Below, one piece after another: positions 17,262 through 26,015 of a stretch of DNA of 64,000 nucleotides (the stretch's first letter is position 1; each line of letters starts with the position of its first letter). Both the position numbers and the translations under genes were made by a program. The DNA lies in the NCBI RefSeq assembly GCF_029360775.1, contig NZ_JARKMZ010000028.1, positions 186,001 to 250,000 of the forward strand, given 5' to 3'. Below the pieces are notes generated by a model. It did not search any database. It had not been told where the DNA came from and saw only the letters and a program-made list of their open reading frames with translations. The DNA comes from Daejeonella sp. H1SJ63 (lineage in GTDB: Bacteria > Bacteroidota > Bacteroidia > Sphingobacteriales > Sphingobacteriaceae).

Positions 17262-17762
17262 ATGAAGGCAAATAAAGCAAAAACATCCAATAAAGCTGAA
17301 AAAAAAGTAGCTAAACAACTTATGAAAAAGGAGTTGGAGACTTCTATTTCAGCTAAATTTCTTGATGCATTGAGAGGCTTGGGGCACGACGCTGAAAAGT
17401 TTACAAAGGAAATCAGAAAAACCAGTAAGGAGCTTGCAAAGAAGATTGCTAAAAAATATAAGGACGCGAAAATTGCAGTTGAAGACAAGCTTGAGGGTAA
17501 TGCTAAAGTTAAGCCATTGAATACTGTTAAAAAGCCTGTATCTGCACCTAAAAAGGTTGTTGCTGCTGCAATTAAGAAAGCAGAAAAGGTTGTTGCAAAG
17601 GTTCAGAAGACTACGGTGCCAACAGTTAGGGCCGCTCGCAATAAAAGCATAGCTTCTGCGGCAGCTTCAGCCCCAAAAACTTCGGGCTCGCCCAAAGTAC
17701 CGGCGGTAAAAAAGCCAGTTGTGAAAAAAACTTCCGGTCCGAAACCCAAATCGGTTGAATAG
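17262..17762 (+). CDS. Lysine-rich histone H1-like protein
   Basis: A 166-residue, very basic protein with 41 lysines. The N-terminal half (to about residue 80) is a charged helical region with LDALRGLGHDAEKFTKEIRKTSKELAKKI. The C-terminal half is a low-complexity Lys/Ala/Pro/Val tail with repeated KKP, PKK and KP steps (VKKPVSAPKK, AVKKPVVKK). This resembles eukaryotic H1 tails and bacterial AlgP/PhaF-type proteins. It lies 96 bp upstream of ppk1 on the same strand. DNA or polyphosphate binding is inferred from charge and context only. Confidence 0.75.
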   Translation: MKANKAKTSNKAEKKVAKQLMKKELETSISAKFLDALRGLGHDAEKFTKEIRKTSKELAKKIAKKYKDAKIAVEDKLEGNAKVKPLNTVKKPVSAPKKVVAAAIKKAEKVVAKVQKTTVPTVRAARNKSIASAAASAPKTSGSPKVPAVKKPVVKKTSGPKPKSVE

Positions 17763-17858
17763 GATTGTTGCTATATCTTTATTTAATCTGTTATTAATAT
17801 TTAGTTAACATAAAAATCTGATTTTTATAGTCCCTGACTCCACAAAGGGATTTGTCCG

Positions 17859-19913
17859 ATGCCTAAAAATATTCCGCTTATTAATCGCGAGCTTAGCTGG
17901 TTATCCTTTAATGACCGGGTATTGCAGGAGGCTGATGACAGTACTGTCCCTCTTGTTGAACGTATCAGATTTCTGGCTATTTTTTCGTCTAACCTTGATG
18001 AGTTCTATAGGGTTAGGGTTGCAACATTGAACAGGCTTTCCAATTTAAATACAAAATCAAAGGAAATTCTGGGGTACAATCCTAAAAAGACACTGAACCA
18101 GATTAAGAATATTGTTGTAAAGCAGGAGCGGAAGTTCAATCATTTGTATGAGAATATCATTATAAAGGAACTTGAGCAGCAGAAGATATTCATCATCAAT
18201 GAGAAACAGCTGAATGTTTCCAGGGGGCTGTTTGTAAGGGAATATTTCAGGGAGAAGGTGCTTTCGACGCTTGTCCCGATTATGATTAACAAAGATGAAC
18301 CTTTTCCGGAGCTAAAGGACAGGGCCATTTATTTCTTTGTAAGACTGGTTCATCATAAGAATAAAGAAAAGTACAGGTACGCGCTTATTGAAATACCAAC
18401 AGACGGATCTAACCGTTTTCTTGTGCTTCCTGAGACCAATAATTTAAAGTTTATTACCCTCCTTGATGATATTGTAAGATATTGTCTTGATGATATATTT
18501 TTCATTTTCAACTATGATGATATAGAAGCTTATTCCATTCAGCTTACACGTGATGCTGAACTGGATCTGGATAAGCATGTAAGCGATAAATTTATCGATG
18601 CGTTGGCTAAAAGTTTGCAGAAGAGGGGAAAAGGCAAACCTATGAGGTTGATGTATGATACAGAAATGCCACTGGATATGCTTACATATCTTGTTACCGA
18701 GCTTGATCTGTCTGCCGACGGGCTAATCCCGGGGAACCGTTATCATAATTTCAAAGACTTTATAAGGTTTCCAAACGTTGGTGGTGCAGCTCTTGAATAT
18801 CCTCCATTGCAGGTTCTTCCGGTTAAGGGTCTCTCCAGTATGAAGAGTATATTTGGTCAGATAGCGATGCGTGATTATCTGGTTAATCTCCCATATCAGT
18901 CGTTTGATTACATTATTCATTTTTTAAGAGAGGCAGCCATTGATCCTAAAGTGAAGGAGATCAGTATTACTTTGTATCGTTTGGCTGAAAATTCGAGAGT
19001 TATTCATGCATTAATTAATGCGGCAAAGAATGGCAAAAAGGTTAATTGTTTGGTAGAACTTAAAGCAAGATTTGATGAGCAGGCAAATATTTACTGGACC
19101 AACAGACTTGAAGAAGAGGGGGTGAGCGTCAATTATGGCATCATGGACTATAAGGTTCACTCCAAAATCTGTCTGGTTAAGCGTTTGGAAAAGGGTAAGT
19201 TCTTTTATTATGCTAATCTTGCCACCGGTAATTATAATGAAAAGACAGCAGGTTTGTATTGTGATTATAGTCTGTTCACTGCTAATCCGCTGATTACGGA
19301 TGAGTTGATTAAATTATTCGACGGTCTTCAGAAGAAGGTGTTTTACAAGGGGTTTGAACATCTTATTGTATCTCCGCTTGAGAGCAGGAAGAAGTTTTAC
19401 GCGCTGATCGACAAAGAAATAAAAAATGTAAAATCTGCTAAAAAGGCATTCATTATTTTAAAAATGAATAGCCTTACCGATGAGGAAGTTATTACTAAGT
19501 TGTATGAAGCCAGTAATGCAGGAGTTAAAATTCAATTAATAATCCGTGGGATGTGCTGCCTTATACCCGGTGTTGAGGGTTTCAGTGAGAATATAGAAGT
19601 AATCAGTATCATTGATCGTTTTTTGGAACATGCAAGAGTATGGGTGTTCGCAAATGGAGGAAAAGAAAAGGTATTTTTGTCGTCTGCTGATCTGATGCCA
19701 AGGAATTTGGATCATAGGGTTGAGGTCGGATTTCCGGTTCTGGATCCGGATGTGAGAAAAGAGATTCTCGATATTCTTGAAATTCAGTTGAAGGATAATA
19801 CCAAGGCCAGGGAGATTAATGCTCAGAACAATAACAGATATATCAGAACAAGTTCAAAGGTTAAAAACAGGGCGCAAAAGGATATATATAATTACTTGAA
19901 ATTTAAAATATAA
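17859..19913 (+). CDS. ppk1: Polyphosphate kinase 1
   Basis: Makes inorganic polyphosphate from ATP, reversibly, via a phospho-histidine. The 684 residues match PPK1 length (E. coli 688). The N-domain opens with NRELSWLSFNDRVLQEA. The catalytic domains have two phospholipase-D-like halves: MDYKVHSKICLVKR with the active His near residue 433, and RFLEHARVWVFANGG with the second His near 590. YANLATGNYNEKTA is also typical. ppx follows 4 bp later, so synthesis and breakdown are coupled in one operon. Confidence 0.96.
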   Translation: MPKNIPLINRELSWLSFNDRVLQEADDSTVPLVERIRFLAIFSSNLDEFYRVRVATLNRLSNLNTKSKEILGYNPKKTLNQIKNIVVKQERKFNHLYENIIIKELEQQKIFIINEKQLNVSRGLFVREYFREKVLSTLVPIMINKDEPFPELKDRAIYFFVRLVHHKNKEKYRYALIEIPTDGSNRFLVLPETNNLKFITLLDDIVRYCLDDIFFIFNYDDIEAYSIQLTRDAELDLDKHVSDKFIDALAKSLQKRGKGKPMRLMYDTEMPLDMLTYLVTELDLSADGLIPGNRYHNFKDFIRFPNVGGAALEYPPLQVLPVKGLSSMKSIFGQIAMRDYLVNLPYQSFDYIIHFLREAAIDPKVKEISITLYRLAENSRVIHALINAAKNGKKVNCLVELKARFDEQANIYWTNRLEEEGVSVNYGIMDYKVHSKICLVKRLEKGKFFYYANLATGNYNEKTAGLYCDYSLFTANPLITDELIKLFDGLQKKVFYKGFEHLIVSPLESRKKFYALIDKEIKNVKSAKKAFIILKMNSLTDEEVITKLYEASNAGVKIQLIIRGMCCLIPGVEGFSENIEVISIIDRFLEHARVWVFANGGKEKVFLSSADLMPRNLDHRVEVGFPVLDPDVRKEILDILEIQLKDNTKAREINAQNNNRYIRTSSKVKNRAQKDIYNYLKFKI

Positions 19914-19917
19914 TACA

Positions 19918-20799
19918 TTGAGATACGCTGCTATAGATATTGGGTCGAATGCTGTCAGGTTGCTAATAGCTGATATTACACAGAATGATAAGACAATTTC
20001 TTTTAAAAAGAATACATTGATTCGTGTGCCATTGCGTTTGGGGGATGATGCCTTTCTGGATAAAAAAATTTCATTAAAAAAGATTGATGAACTGGTTAAG
20101 ACCATGGTTGCATTCAGAAATCTTATCGATGTTTATAAGGTTGGGGATTATATGGCTTGTGCAACTTCTGCTATGCGCGAAGCAAAGAACGGAAGTTTGA
20201 TTGTTCAGAAAATAAAGTCAGAAGCAAATATTGATCTGGAGATTGTAGAAGGGCAGAGAGAGGCCAAGATCATTTATGCAAGTCATATTGAGCAAAGCCT
20301 GGATAAGAAAAAGAATTATTTGTACATAGATGTTGGCGGGGGCAGTACCGAACTTTCTATTTTCAGTAATGGCGAAATGATAGCTTCACGTTCATTTAAT
20401 CTTGGTGGGATTAGAATTCTTGACAATCAGGACAAAGACGAAACCTGGGCAGAGATGAAAGACTGGGTTAAACAGAAAACTCAATCCTACAAAAACCTTT
20501 CGGGGATTGGAACCGGAGGGAATATTAATAAGTTATTTCGTATGGCTGACCTTAAAGATGGAAGTCCCGTTAGCTTTGCAAAGCTAAGATCATTGTATCT
20601 CTATCTGAATTCCTTTTCATTAAAAGACAGGATCAATGTACTCGGGCTTAATCAGGATAGGGCTGACGTTATTATTCCTGCTTCAGAAATATATCTTAGC
20701 GTAATGAAATGGGGCGGTGTTAAGCAGATTTACGTACCCAGAGTAGGTTTGGTAGATGGGATTATCCAGCTATTGATTGATAAAAATTTCGCTGAATAA
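19918..20799 (+). CDS. ppx: Exopolyphosphatase/GppA-family phosphatase, TTG start
   Basis: Ppx/GppA phosphatase of the actin-like ATPase fold that degrades polyphosphate or pppGpp. The phosphate loops AIDIGSNAVRLLI (residues 5-17) and DVGGGSTELSIF (near 140) are clear. At 293 residues it is the short form, lacking the C-terminal HD-like domain of E. coli Ppx. The only start that retains the first phosphate loop is TTG at 19918, four bases after the ppk1 stop, which suggests weak, coupled translation. Its stop abuts the stop of the convergent PAP2 gene. Confidence 0.9.
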   Translation: MRYAAIDIGSNAVRLLIADITQNDKTISFKKNTLIRVPLRLGDDAFLDKKISLKKIDELVKTMVAFRNLIDVYKVGDYMACATSAMREAKNGSLIVQKIKSEANIDLEIVEGQREAKIIYASHIEQSLDKKKNYLYIDVGGGSTELSIFSNGEMIASRSFNLGGIRILDNQDKDETWAEMKDWVKQKTQSYKNLSGIGTGGNINKLFRMADLKDGSPVSFAKLRSLYLYLNSFSLKDRINVLGLNQDRADVIIPASEIYLSVMKWGGVKQIYVPRVGLVDGIIQLLIDKNFAE

Positions 20800-21429
20800 T
20801 TAAGATTCAATGATTTTTTTAGACCCTACCCAAAGGAAATAAGTGATAACCGGTGCCATTATAACATCCATGGTATAATGAACGTGCTGAATGAGTACAG
20901 CGGCTCCAATAATCAGGGTTGCCAGTAAAGCAAGAACCTTATCAGTTCTTTTTTTCAGACAAAGAAACATCAGAAACATAGCTGCAGTATGTCCGGAAAA
21001 GAAGAGGTCTTTAGTTATAAATTTAGGGCCGTAAAACTGATTGGCTATTGGATCATGAATCGGAATTAGATCTGCTGGCGGATTCAGCGGAAAAAGGCCA
21101 ATTGAAACAAAGCGGGAAAGGTTTATAAGAATAAAGCCCCACAGGAAATTTAAAAATATATGCGGGTCTTGTTTGAATCTGCTGAATGTTAGCAGGGTCA
21201 TAGACCAGATTACTACAAAAATAAAGAGTGAAAGATCATATGCCGGTATATAAGCAAGTAAATAATCATTAAAGCCTATCCCGTTTCTTTGTTCAATAGC
21301 CTGATAAAAGAATGGAAGAGACACAAGAATGAAAGACATTAATATTAATCCGGTTATAAACTTCTTTCTGTAATCAGAATCTTGCCAGTTACTTCTCCAC
21401 ACACTGACTGCTACTCTTGGTTCAGACAT
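20800..21429 (-). CDS. PAP2-like membrane phosphatase/phosphotransferase (PAP2_C type)
   Basis: Integral membrane protein of 209 residues with about six hydrophobic helices. The C-terminal third carries FFSGHTAAMF and HVHYTMDVIMAP, which supply the His-His-Asp triad of the PAP2_C (sphingomyelin-synthase-like) group rather than the classic KxxxxxxRP motif of PAP2. It may transfer or remove a lipid head-group phosphate. It converges with ppx with no bases between the stops. Because Sphingobacteria make sphingolipids, a sphingolipid substrate is possible but unproven. Confidence 0.75.
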   Translation of the reverse strand: MSEPRVAVSVWRSNWQDSDYRKKFITGLILMSFILVSLPFFYQAIEQRNGIGFNDYLLAYIPAYDLSLFIFVVIWSMTLLTFSRFKQDPHIFLNFLWGFILINLSRFVSIGLFPLNPPADLIPIHDPIANQFYGPKFITKDLFFSGHTAAMFLMFLCLKKRTDKVLALLATLIIGAAVLIQHVHYTMDVIMAPVITYFLWVGSKKIIES

Positions 21430-21455
21430 CTATTTCTCCTTTTTTTTTAAGCGCA

Positions 21456-21463
21456 CAAAAATA
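21456..21463 (-). promoter_or_regulatory. -7 box of the PAP2-like gene
   Basis: TATTTTTG on the minus strand, a full match to TAnnTTTG, 26 nt before the ATG at 21429. Confidence 0.5.
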
Positions 21464-21575
21464 CATCTTTAATTTCTTTGTTAAAAGCCCAAAATCGCAT
21501 TCATTTAATACATGATTTCAGACTTATTTAACTGTGTGATTTATGTTTTATTATGTCTGAAAACTAGTTTTTTTC

Positions 21576-22862
21576 TTACATGATCCAGCCTGAAGGATTA
21601 ACCGGAGTTCCTCCTTTCCAGATCTGGAACTGTACCTCTGTCAATCCATCGGTAGGGTCTGTGGCTACGGTTCCGATACTTTGCCTTGCCTGTACCTCCT
21701 GTCCGGCAGCTACACTTACATTTTTCAATTTGGAATAAATTGAAAAGTATTCTCCATGCCTGATGATTACAGTATAGGAATTAACAAGAAAGACAACCTT
21801 GCTTACCTTGCCACTATAAACTGCTGCAACGTTCGCCCCCGGGTTGGTTTTAATATTTATGCCCGGGTTGAAAATGGTTACATTATTATATTTTTGCTGA
21901 CCAAAACCAAGTGTTATCACACCCTGAACGGGTTTTTGCATTCTGCCCCGGCTGCCCATAAACGAGGAAGAAAGTTTTGCATCTTCAGGACTTGAGGCAA
22001 GGATTGAGGAACCCTTTGCGGCAATTTTTGTTTCTGTAGTTTTTTCTGTAATGTTCCTGGTGCCGGCTTCTTTGGTTTTGAGAGCTGCTGCCTTTGCTGC
22101 TGCGATACGGGCCCGCTCAGCAGCTTTTATTTGTTCTTCCCTGATTTCCTTACGAATTGCAGCTTGAATAGCATTGTTTAATGCAGTAGCTTCTTTTTGT
22201 TTTTTAGACAATTGCTGTTGAAGTACTTTTTGCTGTTTTGTTAAGTTTGTCAGAATTTTGGATTGCTGAACTTTGTCTTTTCCAAGTGTCTGCTTTTCTG
22301 AAATCTGATCGAGGAGGAGTGAACTCTTTTCTTTTTTATTCTGGTCGAGCTTACTGATCTCTCTTTTCAAACTTACCTGGGTATTTTGTATCTCATGAGC
22401 TTGTTTTTTTCGTATGCGACCTACCTGCTGTATGTAGCGCAGACGCATGTATGCCTGATTGAAATCATGCGAAGCGAAAATGAACATCAGTTTATTATAG
22501 GCACCCTGATTTTTATAGGCGAAAATAATCATTTTAGCATACTGTACTTTTATTCTGTCCAGATTGGATTGTAAGGTCTTTACTTCAGTAGTATTACTGA
22601 TAATTTTGGTATCCAGTATCCTGATTTCAGTATTTATTGTACGTATCTTTTCTTCCCGAAGACGTATCTGTGTATTTAGCAGGTTGATTTGATTGAGTGA
22701 AAGCTTCTTACTGCGGTCAATTTTACTTCTGCTTTTCTTTAGTTGTTCAATTTCCTTATTGATTGTTTCTTTTCGTTTTTTCAGAGCCGCACTGCTCTGT
22801 GCGAATACTGTTTCGAAAGAAATAAGCAAGAAGAAAAAGGTTAGGATTTTGAGAAAACGCAT
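21576..22862 (-). CDS. EnvC-like murein hydrolase activator (degenerate LytM)
   Basis: Periplasmic protein of 428 residues with a signal peptide (ending near VFAQ), a long coiled coil (about residues 20-250) and a C-terminal M23/LytM domain. The metal ligands of active peptidases are altered: the HxxxD site reads NPGIN and the HxH site reads VQFQI. It therefore probably activates amidases at division, as EnvC does, rather than cutting peptidoglycan. The ATG at 22862 is chosen because it starts the signal peptide and a TAGTTTTG box lies just upstream. No ftsEX or amidase gene is adjacent. Confidence 0.87.
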   Translation of the reverse strand: MRFLKILTFFFLLISFETVFAQSSAALKKRKETINKEIEQLKKSRSKIDRSKKLSLNQINLLNTQIRLREEKIRTINTEIRILDTKIISNTTEVKTLQSNLDRIKVQYAKMIIFAYKNQGAYNKLMFIFASHDFNQAYMRLRYIQQVGRIRKKQAHEIQNTQVSLKREISKLDQNKKEKSSLLLDQISEKQTLGKDKVQQSKILTNLTKQQKVLQQQLSKKQKEATALNNAIQAAIRKEIREEQIKAAERARIAAAKAAALKTKEAGTRNITEKTTETKIAAKGSSILASSPEDAKLSSSFMGSRGRMQKPVQGVITLGFGQQKYNNVTIFNPGINIKTNPGANVAAVYSGKVSKVVFLVNSYTVIIRHGEYFSIYSKLKNVSVAAGQEVQARQSIGTVATDPTDGLTEVQFQIWKGGTPVNPSGWIM

Positions 22863-22880
22863 ACAAACATAATTGCGCCG

Positions 22881-22888
22881 CAAAACTA
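22881..22888 (-). promoter_or_regulatory. -7 box of the EnvC-like gene
   Basis: TAGTTTTG on the minus strand, 18 nt before the ATG at 22862. It lies within the longer reading from 22901 and so argues against it. Confidence 0.55.
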
Positions 22889-22979
22889 TTAACAATATCA
22901 TAAATACAGCCTATATTTCTGAGAATAATCATAATTGATCTCTCTGATTAATATTCAGGGTTTTGGCTTTAATTCTTCT

Positions 22980-22987
22980 TACTTTTG
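22980..22987 (+). promoter_or_regulatory. -7 box of the MFS transporter gene
   Basis: TACTTTTG, a full match, 17 nt before the ATG at 23005. It falls inside an in-frame TTG-initiated extension (22963), ruling that start out. Confidence 0.6.
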
Positions 22988-23004
22988 CCGCGCAGTTCAA
23001 CTTT

Positions 23005-24192
23005 ATGCTTCCTCAAAGACACCCGATTTATAACATGCAATTTGCTCTGCTTTGTCTGAGTTCATTCCTGTTTTCTGCCAGTTTCAATATGCTGATTCCT
23101 GAATTGCCGGCCTATCTGAGTAGTTTGGGCGGGGCAGAATTTAAGGGCTATATCATCGGATTGTTTACGATTACTGCCGGTATTGCCAGACCATTCAGCG
23201 GGAAACTGACCGATAGGGTAGGCCGGGTTCCGGTGATGGCCGTTGGATCATTGGTCTGTGTTATTTGCGGCCTTCTGTATCCTTTGCTGACAACTGTTGC
23301 AGGATTTTTATGGCTTCGTTTATTTCATGGGTTTTCAACCGGATTTAAACCAACGGCTACAGCAGCTTACGTGGCTGATATTGTTCCGGCAAACCGCTGG
23401 GGTGAGGCAATGGGAATACATGGTCTTTGTTTCAGTACCGGCCTTGCAATTGGACCTGCAATAGGAAGTGAATTATATCAAAGAGTTTCCATGAATGCTC
23501 TGTTTTATTGTTCATCCCTGTTTGCCTTATTGTCGATAGTCATATTGATGAATATGAAAGAAACGCTTGGCGAAAAGCAAAAATTTCAATTTGCTATGCT
23601 GAAGATGAGCAGAAAGGAAATATTTGAAATGCGGGTGCTTCCGGGTGCAATTGTATGCTTCCTTTCTTATTTGAGTTACGGAGCTATTCTGACACTAATC
23701 TCTGACTGGGGCAGTCACCTTGGGGTTGCTAATAAGGGACTGTTTTATATGGTATTTACCGTTTCTTCACTTTTAATCCGGTTTATGTCGGGTAAAATGT
23801 CTGATCGTATCGGACGGGTAAGTATTATTAAATTTTCTTTGTTTCTGCTTGTAGTTTCCATGTTGCTGGTTGCAATTGCAGAATCAGCTCTGTTCTTAAT
23901 GTTTGCTTCTGCCGTTTATGGGGTTGCAACCGGAATGCTTTCGCCTGCACTTACAGCCTGGATCATAGATCTCAGCCATCCTGAACACAGAGGAAAGGCG
24001 GTAGCAACAATGTATATTGCCCTGGAAGCAGGCATAGGACTTGGTGCATTTGTTGCCGGAGCATTATATATCAGCGATATCAATATGATACCTTTTACGT
24101 TTTATCTTGTTGCCGGTCTGACATTGCTTGCTTTGCTGTATTTGGTTTTAATATATAAACCGGGTCCCAAAATTAAGATCAATGAATCCTGA
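23005..24192 (+). CDS. Major facilitator superfamily transporter
   Basis: Inner-membrane secondary transporter of 395 residues with about 12 helices. Motif A appears twice, as DRVGRVPVM in the loop after helix 2 and DRIGRVSIIK after helix 8, as expected for the duplicated MFS fold. It resembles the drug-efflux/sugar-export group (YfcJ/YhhS-like), but the substrate cannot be read. The ATG at 23005 is supported by the promoter box; an ATG at 23035 is an alternative. It overlaps the downstream DUF3820 gene by 11 bp. Confidence 0.85.
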   Translation: MLPQRHPIYNMQFALLCLSSFLFSASFNMLIPELPAYLSSLGGAEFKGYIIGLFTITAGIARPFSGKLTDRVGRVPVMAVGSLVCVICGLLYPLLTTVAGFLWLRLFHGFSTGFKPTATAAYVADIVPANRWGEAMGIHGLCFSTGLAIGPAIGSELYQRVSMNALFYCSSLFALLSIVILMNMKETLGEKQKFQFAMLKMSRKEIFEMRVLPGAIVCFLSYLSYGAILTLISDWGSHLGVANKGLFYMVFTVSSLLIRFMSGKMSDRIGRVSIIKFSLFLLVVSMLLVAIAESALFLMFASAVYGVATGMLSPALTAWIIDLSHPEHRGKAVATMYIALEAGIGLGAFVAGALYISDINMIPFTFYLVAGLTLLALLYLVLIYKPGPKIKINES

Positions 24193-24394
24193 ATTACTGA
24201 AAGAACTTGTCAGTATACCGATGCCGTATGGCAAGTATAAAGGCAGAATAATTTGCGATTTGCCTGAAGCTTATCTGGTATGGTATCATTCAAAAGGATT
24301 ACCGGGAGGAAAACTGGGGATGTTACTTGCAACCATGTACGAGATTAAGCTTAATGGCCTCGAATATTTATTAAAGCCGCTGAGAAACAGATAG
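24182..24394 (+). CDS. DUF3820 family protein
   Basis: A 70-residue cytosolic protein with the DUF3820 pattern: MPYGKYKGRIICDLPEAYLVWYHSKGLPGGKLG. The family resembles a short segment sometimes found attached to exonucleases and is called a putative quorum-sensing-regulated factor in some annotations; its function is unknown. The gene overlaps the MFS gene by 11 bp. Next downstream, with its own promoter, is an exonuclease fusion, so a link to nucleic acid processing is possible. Confidence 0.85.
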   Translation: MNPELLKELVSIPMPYGKYKGRIICDLPEAYLVWYHSKGLPGGKLGMLLATMYEIKLNGLEYLLKPLRNR

Positions 24395-24444
24395 TCTGTT
24401 AAAAAAAACATTGCGCTAATATTTTTAGTATTTCTGATTTGTCT

Positions 24445-24452
24445 TACATTTG
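24445..24452 (+). promoter_or_regulatory. -7 box of the exonuclease/GIY-YIG gene
   Basis: TACATTTG, a full match, 19 nt before the ATG at 24472. It lies inside an in-frame TTG-initiated extension from 24439, which is therefore unlikely to be translated. Confidence 0.6.
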
Positions 24453-24471
24453 CGACAGAATTAATTCAGGG

Positions 24472-25842
24472 ATGTACGCAATAGTTGATATTGAAACCAC
24501 AGGAGGCCATGCCAGTGCAAATGGTATAACCGAGATCGCAATTGTCATTCATGATGGGAAGGAAATAAAGAGTACATTCAATTCACTGATTAATCCTGAA
24601 AGGCCTATTCCTGTTTATATTCAGGCATTGACAGGTATAAATGATGAGATGGTCAGTTCAGCCCCGGGATTTGCAGAACTGGCTCCACAAATTTATGATT
24701 TGTTGAAAGATAAGGTCTTTGTAGCCCATAATGTAAATTTTGACTATTCCTTTATTCATTATCATCTTTTATCTGCAGGATTTCAGCTTCAAAGTAAAAA
24801 GCTTTGTACGGTAAGGTTAAGTCGTAAGATTATTCCTGGTCTGATATCTTATAGTCTGGGGAAGCTTTGTAGCCAGGTGGGTATTAAGATCACTGATCGT
24901 CATCGTGCCATGGGAGATGCTTTTGCTACAGCAAAACTGTTTTCTATGCTAATTGAGAAAGATATTGAGGGCCATATCGAAAAGACTTTAAATATCAGGT
25001 CAAAAGAACAATCATTGCCACCTCATTTGCCCAAAGAGGATATGGAAAAGCTACCGGCAGTTCCCGGTATTTACTATTTTCATGATAAGAAATCAAAAGT
25101 GGTTTATGTAGGAAAGGCTAAGGATATAAGGAAGAGAGTGAGGAGTCATTTTGCCAACAATAAACCCGGGAAACAAAAACAGGATTTTTTAAGAGATATA
25201 CATCATATTACTTTCCAGGAATGCGGTACAGAGCTAATGTCGTTCATTCTGGAGGCAGTTGAGATTAAACGTTTATGGCCTGCCCATAATCGTTCTCTAA
25301 AACGATTTGAGCATGCTTATGGCCTGTATGCCTATGAAGATCAAAACAGGTATATAAGGCTTGCAATTGATAAAAAAACCAAATTTTCAAAGCCATATTA
25401 TACATTTAACAGTATTCTTGAAGGACATAATCTTTTAAGAAATCTTGTTTACAATTTTAATCTCTGTTCTAAATTATGTTTTATTCAAAGGAATAATGAT
25501 TCATGTATTTCTCTTGATGGACAATTATGCAGAGGGGCATGTGAGCAGTCAGAAGGTCCTGTTGAGTATAATTCCAGAGTTCAGGAGGCTCTGGACCATC
25601 TTCGCATGCGCCTGCCTGAATTTTTATTGATTGACAATGGACGGCATTATGAAGAGAAAAGCTGTATTCTAATGGAGCAAGGCCAATTTTATGGGATGGG
25701 TTATATCCCAAATGATGTCTCTGATTATTCTGTAAACGAGCTTAAAGTATATCTGACTAAATATCCTGCTAATGATTATATCAGAAATCTGATTATGAAC
25801 CATGCCTTGCAATTCCCTGAAAAGCTCAGACTGCATTCATAA
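24472..25842 (+). CDS. DnaQ-like exonuclease fused to a GIY-YIG (UvrC-type) nuclease domain
   Basis: A 456-residue two-nuclease fusion. The N-terminal DEDDh exonuclease (about 1-165) has VDIETTGG, HNVNFDYSFI and HRAMGDA. A GIY-YIG domain follows (about 195-275: VPGIYYFHDKKSKVVYVGKAKDIRKRV), as in UvrC and Cho. A Cys-containing C-terminal region (CSKLCFI, CRGACEQ) completes it. Such fusions are known in several bacteria and are sometimes misread as DNA polymerase III epsilon. The role is probably damage-related incision or trimming. UvrC C-terminal endonuclease and HhH domains are absent. Confidence 0.88.
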   Translation: MYAIVDIETTGGHASANGITEIAIVIHDGKEIKSTFNSLINPERPIPVYIQALTGINDEMVSSAPGFAELAPQIYDLLKDKVFVAHNVNFDYSFIHYHLLSAGFQLQSKKLCTVRLSRKIIPGLISYSLGKLCSQVGIKITDRHRAMGDAFATAKLFSMLIEKDIEGHIEKTLNIRSKEQSLPPHLPKEDMEKLPAVPGIYYFHDKKSKVVYVGKAKDIRKRVRSHFANNKPGKQKQDFLRDIHHITFQECGTELMSFILEAVEIKRLWPAHNRSLKRFEHAYGLYAYEDQNRYIRLAIDKKTKFSKPYYTFNSILEGHNLLRNLVYNFNLCSKLCFIQRNNDSCISLDGQLCRGACEQSEGPVEYNSRVQEALDHLRMRLPEFLLIDNGRHYEEKSCILMEQGQFYGMGYIPNDVSDYSVNELKVYLTKYPANDYIRNLIMNHALQFPEKLRLHS

Positions 25843-26015
25843 TAATTAAGTACACACATTCGGGAAGTGTAGACAATACTGGTCATTCTGATTACTTGAA
25901 TTAGCTGATAAGGGGGATTATTAAACAGGAATAATAATTGTATGATTAACTATGATTGCTTTTTTAATAAGCGTATCTTTAATATACATCAATATTCATT
26001 TCTAAAAAACAAACC

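Noticed and set aside
21576-22862. Active M23 peptidoglycan hydrolase
   Set aside because: The zinc-binding His and Asp positions are replaced, as in EnvC-type activators.
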